6,498 bases of DNA from Myxococcales bacterium (GTDB lineage: Bacteria; Myxococcota_A; Polyangia; Polyangiales; Polyangiaceae), in NCBI GenBank assembly GCA_013298325.1, contig JAAFHJ010000005.1, positions 1 to 6,498 on the forward strand. The letters are read 5' to 3'. Both the position numbers and the translations under genes were made by a program. Positions 1 to 5,871 of the stretch are shown here, piece by piece. The notes beneath the pieces were generated by a model, which did no database searches, was not told where the DNA came from, and saw nothing but the letters and a program-made list of their open reading frames with translations. How positions within the stretch are numbered: position 1 is the first letter of the stretch; the number at the start of each line of letters is the position of its first letter.

Positions 1-964
1 GGGTGACTAGCCCCTTCTCTGGGTCTTTTCGCGTCATGATTTCGGCGACGTTCCCGTGCTGGTCAAACACACCAAAGCGCGAGCGACATTGGGGAAATGC
101 CCCGGCGGGCTCCGTGTCGGTGGTGCAACTCTTCCATGCATCGCCGGAGCTGGTGACGTCGCAGCGCTGGCGGTGGGGGCGGCTCGTGTGGCAGATCGCA
201 AGGTCGAGGGTGTCGCCGTAGGCGAAGGGGCGGTCGGGGGCGTCGTCGGGGGCGCCCCGGCAGGCGACCTGCCACTCGTCCTGGCTGCAGAGGCGCTTCC
301 CCTGCATTTTGCACACTTTTTCCGCAAAGACCGGCGGCGTCCAGACGACCGGCAGCTCGCACGGCTTGTTGGGGAACTCGAAGATGTCGATACAGGTCTT
401 CGCCGCTTCGCCGCGTTTGTGGATCGGAACCATCCCCTCGGCGCCGCACGTCGCCTTCTGTTCGGGGGTTTGAAGCTCGATCCCTTTCAGCCCTTCTAGG
501 CATTGTTTCTTCGAGATCGTATGGAGCGAGAGCGCGCGATTCCCCTGGTTTCCTGCGTTCGCACTCTTGACGTCAAACAGCGTTCGTAGCGTCGCTTGAG
601 TCGCGGTTTCTGCCGAAGGATCACTGGCATGAATATCGAGGAGTGCCAGGAGTTCTTCCTGGGTCGCGGCGTGGCCAGCCATCGGATCCGACGAGGCGGA
701 TGCAGGTGCTCGTCCGCCCGGAACCGCCAACAACGGTGAGGAACCGGCGAGCACGGATGCAGGTGCGTCGGGCAGAGCAACCGACGCAGACGGCGCTGGA
801 AGAGAGGCAGGCGCAGGATCGCCGGGCGGCGCGAGGGGACCGGCGGGTGGCGCAGGGGGCAGTGTCGCGAGCGACGGCGGTCCGACTTCCATGGGCGCGC
901 GGGATTGGCACGCGCTCACGATCAGTAGCGCGGCGGAAATGCAGGCAATCGGGCGACCTCCCAT
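1..964 (-). CDS. Lipoprotein with formylglycine-generating-enzyme-like (SUMF1/FGE-sulfatase) domain, 3' end missing
   Basis: This frame stays open from ATG 964 to the left edge, giving 321 codons with no stop. The N-terminus is a lipoprotein signal: a hydrophobic run (residues 5-18) ends in lipobox VSAC with Cys19 as the lipidation site. Residues 22-95 are a Pro/Ala/Ser-rich linker, probably a tether from the membrane. A folded part follows, with KRLCSQDEWQVAC at 223-235 and FGVFDQHGNVAEI at 297-309. These match the 'KRLPTEAEWEYAARG' and 'D..GNVWEW' signatures of the FGE-sulfatase fold. The form with KRLC, ACRG and many extra cysteines (155, 173, 191, 202, 218, 227, 235, 258, 268, 280, 293) resembles envelope members common in Deltaproteobacteria and myxobacteria. 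Most of these are not shown to make formylglycine, so catalytic activity is unproven. An in-frame stop at 1016-1018 limits the start; only weak TTG/CTG alternatives lie above ATG 964, and the Shine-Dalgarno is poor. It probably shares a transcript with the small lipoprotein gene 51 bp upstream. Confidence 0.85.
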   Translation of the reverse strand, partial: MGGRPIACISAALLIVSACQSRAPMEVGPPSLATLPPAPPAGPLAPPGDPAPASLPAPSASVALPDAPASVLAGSSPLLAVPGGRAPASASSDPMAGHAATQEELLALLDIHASDPSAETATQATLRTLFDVKSANAGNQGNRALSLHTISKKQCLEGLKGIELQTPEQKATCGAEGMVPIHKRGEAAKTCIDIFEFPNKPCELPVVWTPPVFAEKVCKMQGKRLCSQDEWQVACRGAPDDAPDRPFAYGDTLDLAICHTSRPHRQRCDVTSSGDAWKSCTTDTEPAGAFPQCRSRFGVFDQHGNVAEIMTRKDPEKGLVT

Positions 965-1015
965 GGGACCGCTCGTTGCCAGCAATCGGACCTGCGGGCC
1001 TAGTTTCTTGCCGCT

Positions 1016-1516
1016 CTAGGGCGTCCCACCGGCATCGCCGCACGAAGCTGGCCCGAGACGCCACGCGCCAAATAGGCAGAGCGCAGCCTGGGCACCGTTT
1101 CCCGCACCGGCGTCGCCGCCGTCGGTCCCGCCATCGAGGGCGGGGCGGCAGCCATAGGTGCACTGTGCATCTTTTGGAACACAACTGCACGCCTCCCCTT
1201 CCGCAGGGGGCGTGGCCGGGCAACGGAAAGAGGCGCCGCCGCGAAAGGGGACCCAGACGCGCTTTGCGCAAACGAAGTAGCCGTAGCCACACGCATCGGC
1301 GGCGCAGGTCGTCCCCTCGGGGGCAGCGCAGATCGCCCCCGAGACGATGTTGGCCGGGCAGGCAGTCGTGATCGGGAGGGTCGCGTCGTCGCTCGTGCCA
1401 CCGTCTTCCGTAGTCGGATCAAGCGCTTCCGACGCCGCACACGCTACGGCAGCCCCAGTCGGCGGAGCGACAAGGAGGAGCACGCGAAGGAGGCGAAAGG
1501 GGCGAAAAGTGGGCAT
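1016..1516 (-). CDS. Small cysteine-rich predicted lipoprotein of unknown function
   Basis: This 166-residue protein begins MPTFRPFRLLRVLLLV, a basic then hydrophobic signal sequence leading to AVAC with Cys26 as the likely lipidated residue. The lipobox is a little off consensus (Ala at -3). The mature part starts with an acidic linker, then carries twelve cysteines between residues 53 and 159 (53, 63, 71, 76, 83, 99, 110, 112, 119, 123, 147, 159). Their even number suggests six disulfides in an exported protein. A DGGTDGGDAG linker (128-137) separates the last two. Asp-Gly-Gly linkers and 'GEACSC..KDAQCTYGC' spacing are a style I associate with myxobacterial surface lipoproteins, but I recognise no named family. 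The frame is open further upstream to an ATG at 1645, but that start would bury the signal peptide and overlap the thiolase start, so ATG 1516 is chosen. It is the upstream partner of the FGE-like lipoprotein gene. Function is unknown. Confidence 0.75.
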   Translation of the reverse strand: MPTFRPFRLLRVLLLVAPPTGAAVACAASEALDPTTEDGGTSDDATLPITTACPANIVSGAICAAPEGTTCAADACGYGYFVCAKRVWVPFRGGASFRCPATPPAEGEACSCVPKDAQCTYGCRPALDGGTDGGDAGAGNGAQAALCLFGAWRLGPASCGDAGGTP

Positions 1517-1537
1517 CGGAGCGGATGGCGACGGCGC

Positions 1538-1566
1538 TTTCCGTCGCGGCGGTGGCGCACTATAGA
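1538..1566. promoter_or_regulatory. Putative overlapping divergent promoter core
   Basis: The palindromic CTATAG at 1560-1565 can be read as a -10 box on both strands. On the minus strand it gives TATAGT (1564-1559, five of six consensus bases), about 40 bases before the lipoprotein start at 1516. On the plus strand it gives TATAGA (1561-1566), with a weak TTTCCG (1538-1543) as -35 at a 17-bp spacing, upstream of the thiolase. No convincing minus-strand -35 is visible. It is one of the few AT-rich spots in a GC-rich gap between divergent genes, which is the main reason to call it. Confidence 0.3.
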
Positions 1567-1576
1567 GCGTTTCCCT

Positions 1577-1600
1577 GGAGCGGTGCGCAGTGCACGCTCC
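1577..1600 (+). other. Stem-loop in the predicted thiolase leader
   Basis: GGAGCG (1577-1582) pairs with CGCTCC (1595-1600). After a one-base bulge (1583), TGC (1584-1586) pairs with GCA (1592-1594), leaving a five-base loop. No T-run follows, so it is not a terminator. It lies between the putative promoter and the ribosome binding site and would form in the mRNA leader. Whether it acts as a regulatory element, an mRNA stabiliser or an operator at DNA level cannot be told from sequence. Confidence 0.35.
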
Positions 1601-1630
1601 CCGCACGCAGCGTTCGCCCTTCGTCACGCA

Positions 1631-1635
1631 AGGAG
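1631..1635 (+). promoter_or_regulatory. Ribosome binding site setting the thiolase start
   Basis: AGGAG lies eight bases before ATG 1644. An in-frame ATG at 1590 would add 18 residues that do not belong to the thiolase fold and has no comparable site before it, so this motif decides the start. Confidence 0.8.
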
Positions 1636-1643
1636 TCTCCGTC

Positions 1644-2834
1644 ATGGCTCAGATCGCGCCCGTCTACATCGTCTCCGCGGCCCGCACCCCGATCGGGAAT
1701 TTCCAGGGTTCGCTCGCATCGCTCGCCGCCCCGCGGCTCGGTGCCATCGCGATTCAAGGGGCCCTCGCCCAGGCGAAGATCGACGCTGCCGCCATCGATG
1801 AGGTCTTCCTCGGCAACGTGCTCACGGCCGGCATCGGCCAAGCGCCGGCCCGCCAGGCGGCCATCTTCGCCGGTCTCGCGAACACGATCCCCGCCGTCAC
1901 TGTCGGGAAGGTCTGCGGCTCCGGCATGCAGGCGATCGTCTTCGCGGCGAAGAGCATCCTCCTCGGAGACGCCGATGTCGTCGTTGCCGGCGGCATGGAG
2001 TCGATGTCGAACGTCCCGTATTACCTCGACAAAGCCCGCAGCGGCTACCGCATGGGGAACGGCACCCTCGTCGACGGCATGATCTTCGACGGCTTGTGGG
2101 ACCCGTACAGCAACGTCCACATGGGGAACTGCGGCGACAAGTGCGCTGCAGAATACAACTTCTCCCGTGAGGACCAGGATCGCTTCGCCGCTGAGAGCTA
2201 CAAGGCGGCCCAGGACGCCTGGAAGAGCGGCGCCTTTGATGCCGAGGTCGTCCCCGTTGAGATCGCCCAGAAGAAGGGGGATGCCCTCAAGATCACCCAG
2301 GACGAAGGCCCCGGAAAAGGCGGCGATCTCGCGAAGATGGCGACGCTTCGCGCCGCGTTCTCCAAGGACGGCACCATCACCGCCGCCAATGCGTCGCCGC
2401 TCAACGACGGAGCCAGCGCCCTCATCCTGATGAGCGAAGCGGGCCTCAAGAAGACCGGCGCCACGCCGATCGCCAAACTCACTGGCTACGCGACCGCCGC
2501 CCAGGCCCCCGAGTGGTTCACGACGGCGCCGGCAAAGGCGATGAAGAACCTCTTCGAGAAGACGGGACTGAGCGCTTCAGACGTCGATCTTTTCGAAATC
2601 AATGAAGCCTTCGCCGTCGTCGCGATGGCGTGCGCAAAGATCATCGAGATCCCGCGCGAAAAGGTCAACGTCCACGGCGGTGCCGTCGCCCTCGGCCACC
2701 CGATCGGCTCCAGCGGCTCCCGCATCGTGACGACGCTTGCGCACGCCCTCGCCCGTCACGGCAAGAAGCGCGGCGTTGCGAGCATCTGCATCGGTGGCGG
2801 CGAGGCCCTTGCCGTCTCCATCGAGCGCGTCTGA
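1644..2834 (+). CDS. Thiolase, probable acetyl-CoA C-acetyltransferase
   Basis: This 396-residue protein has the full length of the cytosolic tetrameric thiolase family (about 390-400). It catalyses reversible thiolysis or Claisen condensation of acyl-CoA, for example two acetyl-CoA to acetoacetyl-CoA. The N-terminal signature VYIVSAARTPIG is present. The nucleophile Cys91 lies in GKVCGSGMQA, the oxyanion/binding motif NEAF is at 320-323, and His352 sits in GGAVALGHPIGSSG. The second catalytic cysteine, Cys382, lies in CIGGGEALAV. Spacing of these residues closely matches characterised biosynthetic thiolases, so it is expected to be active. Sequence alone does not separate acetoacetyl-CoA synthesis (polyhydroxyalkanoate, ketogenic or mevalonate supply) from short-chain beta-oxidation. 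No dehydrogenase, hydratase or PHA synthase gene is adjacent. The gene is divergent from the lipoprotein pair, has its own strong AGGAG site, and is closed by an intrinsic terminator, so it looks monocistronic. Confidence 0.97.
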   Translation: MAQIAPVYIVSAARTPIGNFQGSLASLAAPRLGAIAIQGALAQAKIDAAAIDEVFLGNVLTAGIGQAPARQAAIFAGLANTIPAVTVGKVCGSGMQAIVFAAKSILLGDADVVVAGGMESMSNVPYYLDKARSGYRMGNGTLVDGMIFDGLWDPYSNVHMGNCGDKCAAEYNFSREDQDRFAAESYKAAQDAWKSGAFDAEVVPVEIAQKKGDALKITQDEGPGKGGDLAKMATLRAAFSKDGTITAANASPLNDGASALILMSEAGLKKTGATPIAKLTGYATAAQAPEWFTTAPAKAMKNLFEKTGLSASDVDLFEINEAFAVVAMACAKIIEIPREKVNVHGGAVALGHPIGSSGSRIVTTLAHALARHGKKRGVASICIGGGEALAVSIERV

Positions 2835-2858
2835 TTTTCTAGAAACGCCGATTGAAGG

Positions 2859-2902
2859 CGCCCCTCTTCGTTTCCCAACGGCGGAACGTAGAGGGGCGTT
2901 TT
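2859..2902 (+). terminator. Intrinsic terminator of the thiolase gene
   Basis: CGCCCCTCT (2859-2867) pairs perfectly with AGAGGGGCG (2890-2898). Inside it, after one T-T mismatch, CGTT (2869-2872) pairs with AACG (2885-2888) around a 12-base loop. TTTT (2899-2902) follows directly. This is a strong GC-rich stem plus short T-run, 24 bases after the thiolase stop. It ends only eight bases before the next start codon, so it also lies in the leader of the downstream operon. Confidence 0.85.
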
Positions 2903-2910
2903 CGTGACCG

Positions 2911-3801
2911 TTGCCTCTTCTGCCGCTCGGCGGCACGGTGTACGAGCAGGCGGTGGAACGCTTCTCCCCGACGCTCGCGCGACTGGCCGTTCGCACGCAG
3001 ACGCCACCTCCGGCGACGCACACGAACTGCTACGCGATCGGTGCCCGTGACGTTCTCCTCGTCGAGCCTGCGCCCGCAGATCCCGCCGAACAGGAGGCAT
3101 TTTTCGCCTGGGTTTCGGCACTGAAGCAGGAGGGGCGACGGCCGGTCGGCCTCTTCGTCACCCATCACCATCCCGACCACATCGGCGGTTTGGTGCATCT
3201 TGCAAATACCCTCGCGCTCCCCGTGTTTTTCCACGAGGAGACGCGCCTGCGCGCCCCCGAAGTCGCCGCGTGGCGCCTCCTCGACGACGGCGATCGCGTC
3301 GTCCTCGACGGCCCCGAGCCGCTCACCCTCGACGTCCTCCACACCCCCGGGCACGCCGCGGGGCACCTTTGCTTGTATGATGCACAGAACGGGGACCTCA
3401 TCTGCGGCGATATGGTCGCCTCCGAGGGGACGATCGTGATCACCCCCGAGGACGGAAACATGGCCGAGTACCTCCGCCAGCTTGAGCGCCTCGATCACCT
3501 AGCGGCCGCCTTTGCCCACCCGGCGCACGGCGGCCCGATCCCTCGCGAAGCATCTATTTTTAAACGCTTTATTGCCCATCGACTCGCGCGCGAAGCCAAG
3601 GTGCTCGCGAGCCTCGCCCGCTTCCCAGAAGGGGCAACGAATGAAGCGCTCCTCCCGGTCGCCTACGACGATGTCAGCGCCTCCGCGAACCCGATCCCCT
3701 ATTTTGCGGAGCGTTCCTTGGAGAGCCACCTCATCAAGCTTGAAGAAGACGGAAAGATCACCCGAAGCTCGGGCCGTTCGACCGTGAGGGTTTCGGGATG
3801 A
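2911..3801 (+). CDS. Metallo-beta-lactamase-fold hydrolase, LACTB2-like with C-terminal winged helix
   Basis: This 296-residue protein carries the complete dinuclear zinc site of the superfamily. H85-H86-H87-P88-D89-H90 gives HxHxDH, His148 lies in HTPGHAAGH, Asp167 in CGDM, and His206 in PAHGG. The strand around THTNCYAIG (36-44) is the usual start of the fold. After the catalytic domain, residues about 218-290 (IAHRLAREAKVLASL through LEEDGKIT) match the helical/winged-helix tail of LACTB2-type proteins. Human LACTB2 is an endoribonuclease; many bacterial relatives have unknown substrates, so nuclease or general thioester/ester hydrolase activity are both possible. The start is uncertain. 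A stop at 2905-2907 blocks upstream extension. TTG 2911 gives the longest product, but GTG 2938 or GTG 2953 would also spare the zinc motifs. No good ribosome binding site precedes any of them. Its stop overlaps the next gene's start by four bases (ATGA), implying coupling. Confidence 0.9.
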   Translation: MPLLPLGGTVYEQAVERFSPTLARLAVRTQTPPPATHTNCYAIGARDVLLVEPAPADPAEQEAFFAWVSALKQEGRRPVGLFVTHHHPDHIGGLVHLANTLALPVFFHEETRLRAPEVAAWRLLDDGDRVVLDGPEPLTLDVLHTPGHAAGHLCLYDAQNGDLICGDMVASEGTIVITPEDGNMAEYLRQLERLDHLAAAFAHPAHGGPIPREASIFKRFIAHRLAREAKVLASLARFPEGATNEALLPVAYDDVSASANPIPYFAERSLESHLIKLEEDGKITRSSGRSTVRVSG

Positions 3802-4649
3802 ATGTGCAGAACCTTCCAGGCGCAACTAGCGATTGTACCAACTGGGATTCCCTGTTTGTGGCGGCGGCGATCCTGTGGAAGGTCCCTTCCGTGCGCGCCG
3901 TCGAACTCACCGGGAACGCGCCAACGGTAGCGCCGATCCTCGCCCTCCCACGCCCGGAGCGGGCCGCCTGGGTTGCCGACGTCCTTCGAGAGGCACTGCG
4001 CCAGACCGCGCACGATCCGAGGGAAAAATCAAGAGTTCGCCGGATTCCTGCCGCCCGTGTACTCCCAGGGGCGCCACGGATCGACGTCGACGCGCCGACG
4101 GAAATGCCGGCCGTTCGGCACGTCCCCGCTGCTCTTTTGCCGACGGAAGCGGCGGCGCGGGCGCTCCTTCGAGACGCGGAGATTCGCGCTGAGCAGCTTC
4201 TGGCAAAGGCCGAAGCGACCATCGAAGAGCGGGTCTCTCACGCACTTTATCACGAAAAGGCGCGACTCGCGGCGCTGGCTATTCGCCTCGACACACGCGC
4301 AGCGGCGCTCGAAACAAACGCCATTCATGCCGCAGAAGAGCGCCTCTATCCGGTTGCCGCCGCCCTCGCCGAGACGTTAATCGGAGGGACCATCACCGTT
4401 GATCCGTTGAGAATTGCTCCTCTTTTGGACCGCGCCCTCGCAGCGACCACCGGTGCAACCGAGGTCTCCATCGTCGCCCATCCGGAAGACGCGGCGACGC
4501 TTCGCCCCCTCGTCGGCGACCTCATCACCATCGGCGAGGACGCCTCGCTGTCACGCGGTTCGTTGACGGTGTACACGGAGCGCGGTTCCCTCGATGCCCG
4601 ACTCTCCGTCCAGCTCCGCGCCCTCACCGACGCCCTCCAGCGAGGTTGA
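3798..4649 (+). CDS. FliH/SctL-like protein (type III secretion/flagellar ATPase-stator homologue) with unknown N-terminal domain
   Basis: This 283-residue protein has three parts. Residues 1-75 (WDSLFVAAAILWKVPSVRA is typical) are not recognised. Residues 76-115 are a basic, Pro-containing linker. Residues 117-190 are an Ala/Glu/Arg-rich helix with heptad character (RALLRDAEIRAEQLLAKAEA), as in the stalk of FliH, SctL/YscL and V-ATPase subunit E. The C-terminal part (188-283) has the FliH-like pattern ETLIGGTITVDP, a short strand ending HPED (228-231), LSRGS (251-255) and GSLDARLSVQL (263-273). In flagella and injectisomes such proteins bind the export ATPase at the inner membrane. No ATPase, ring or needle gene is visible here, so the role is open and it may be an orphan paralogue. 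GAGGG at 3786-3790 is well placed for ATG 3798, which overlaps the hydrolase stop. It overlaps the next gene by 56 bases. Subunit-E-like identity is the main alternative. Confidence 0.72.
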   Translation: MNVQNLPGATSDCTNWDSLFVAAAILWKVPSVRAVELTGNAPTVAPILALPRPERAAWVADVLREALRQTAHDPREKSRVRRIPAARVLPGAPRIDVDAPTEMPAVRHVPAALLPTEAAARALLRDAEIRAEQLLAKAEATIEERVSHALYHEKARLAALAIRLDTRAAALETNAIHAAEERLYPVAAALAETLIGGTITVDPLRIAPLLDRALAATTGATEVSIVAHPEDAATLRPLVGDLITIGEDASLSRGSLTVYTERGSLDARLSVQLRALTDALQRG

Positions 4650-5847
4650 CGACGGCCTTGAACCGCTCGACGGGCGGACCCTCGCGCGCCACGGCGCCTT
4701 CCTCCTCGCGACGGCGATCAGTGTATTCTTCACGGGGGTGACTGGCAGTGAGGCCGCGAGCAAATCGGCCGGTTATTTCGCAGCGTTCCGGGATCGCACC
4801 GCCCTCGTCGACGGACTCGCCTTCGCGGGCGGCCTGCTCGGGTTCCTCCTCGTCCACGAGCTCGCCCACTACGTCGCCGCACGGCTCCACCGGGTACCGG
4901 CATCGCTCCCCTTCTTCCTTCCGCTCCCGTTCCTCTCCCCTTTCGGGACGCTCGGCGCCGTCATCCGGATGCGCGGCACCATTCGCGATCGCGCCGCCCT
5001 CCTCGACGTGGGGGCGTCGGGGCCGCTCGCGGGACTTTGTGTCGCAATTCCTCTGTATTTGTATGGAGTTGCCCACTCAAAGGTAATTTCTACCGACGGC
5101 ATCGAAGGGGTCGAGCTCGGCGATTCGTTGCTGCTCAAACTGATGGATCACGTCGCCGCGCCCCACTACGGCGCCGGGCAGACGATCCTCCTTTCGCCGA
5201 TCGCCTACGCCGCCTGGGGCGGGCTTTTCGTGACGATGATCAACCTGCTGCCGCTCTCCCAGCTCGACGGCGGCCACGTCGCGTATGCCCTCTTCGGCGA
5301 CGGCCACAACCGACGCGCACCGACGCTCCATCGGCTGCTCCTCGCTTTTTTTGCGGTAAATCTCAGTGCTTCGCTCGTGCGGGATGCGCTTCACGGCGTC
5401 CTCCTCGCGAACGTCGGCAACAACGTCGGTCGCACGCTCTTCTGGTTCGTCTGGTTCGAGATGCTCGGCATTCTCGGAGGGTTCGCCCGCGGACGGCGCG
5501 CCGAGCAGCGCGAAGACGATGATCCCGACGAAGACAACGAGGACGAGGACGATCGACCGGTGGAACTCTCCCCCCGCGTCCGCGCCGCCGCCACGCTAGG
5601 CATCGTACTTTACTCAAGTTTCGCCCGCGAAAGTCACTCGGCGCTCGTTTGGTTGCCGTGGTTCGGCGCGCTCGGTCTGTTGCTCGCCCTGGAAGCACGG
5701 AGCGGGCTCCTCCAACCCCACGATCTCCTCGCCCACCCGCCCACGGACGCCGCGAGCAAGCCGCTCGGCGCGACGCGCAAGGTCGTCGCCATCGTGACGC
5801 TGGCGTTTTTCGTGCTGCTGTTTCTGCCGACGCCGATGGCGCTTTAG
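4594..5847 (+). CDS. Site-2-protease-type (M50) membrane metallopeptidase
   Basis: This 417-residue multi-pass membrane protein has both zinc motifs of M50 intramembrane proteases. HELAH at 88-92 is the HExxH motif with catalytic Glu89. NLLPLSQLDGGH at 217-228 supplies the third ligand, Asp225. The segments LPFFLPLPF (105-113), GTLGAVIRMRG (118-128) and LLDVGASGPLAG (136-147) are the conserved core of the EGY-like/site-2-protease group. Hydrophobic segments lie near 34-50, 74-95, 140-160, 197-220, 247-262, 281-298, 331-365 and 397-413. Such enzymes cleave membrane-spanning segments, often of anti-sigma factors or transcription factors, but no substrate is evident here. Residues 1-20 are Pro/Ser-rich. 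An acidic stretch (307-320, almost all Asp/Glu) forms an extramembrane loop before the last membrane segments. ATG 4594 lies inside the upstream gene; GGAG (4577-4580) is 13 bases away, rather far. The next start candidate, GTG 4738, would remove the first membrane segment. Confidence 0.9.
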   Translation: MPDSPSSSAPSPTPSSEVDDGLEPLDGRTLARHGAFLLATAISVFFTGVTGSEAASKSAGYFAAFRDRTALVDGLAFAGGLLGFLLVHELAHYVAARLHRVPASLPFFLPLPFLSPFGTLGAVIRMRGTIRDRAALLDVGASGPLAGLCVAIPLYLYGVAHSKVISTDGIEGVELGDSLLLKLMDHVAAPHYGAGQTILLSPIAYAAWGGLFVTMINLLPLSQLDGGHVAYALFGDGHNRRAPTLHRLLLAFFAVNLSASLVRDALHGVLLANVGNNVGRTLFWFVWFEMLGILGGFARGRRAEQREDDDPDEDNEDEDDRPVELSPRVRAAATLGIVLYSSFARESHSALVWLPWFGALGLLLALEARSGLLQPHDLLAHPPTDAASKPLGATRKVVAIVTLAFFVLLFLPTPMAL

Positions 5848-5871
5848 CGAAACAATCTCAAGGATTTGCGG

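Noticed and set aside
56..499. Long plus-strand open frame opposite the FGE-like lipoprotein gene
   Set aside because: It is a mirror frame of GC-rich coding DNA. The minus strand here has a clear FGE-fold signature and lipoprotein signal, while the plus product has no recognisable motif.
621..1292. 223-residue minus-strand open frame in another phase
   Set aside because: Arg-rich composition, no motifs, and it overlaps the lipoprotein genes in the wrong phase.
643..1371. 242-residue plus-strand open frame across both lipoprotein genes
   Set aside because: The product is an Arg/Pro-rich low-complexity sequence crossing two well-supported minus-strand genes; typical of a shadow frame.
1590..1643. 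Upstream ATG extension of the thiolase
   Set aside because: The extra 18 residues lie outside the conserved thiolase N-terminus and would pass through the AGGAG ribosome binding site.
1560..2120. Minus-strand open frame opposite the thiolase N-terminus
   Set aside because: The thiolase frame contains all catalytic motifs; the opposite frame is a composition effect.
2839..3498. 219-residue minus-strand open frame opposite the hydrolase
   Set aside because: It runs antisense through the zinc-binding motifs of a complete hydrolase and shows no family features of its own.
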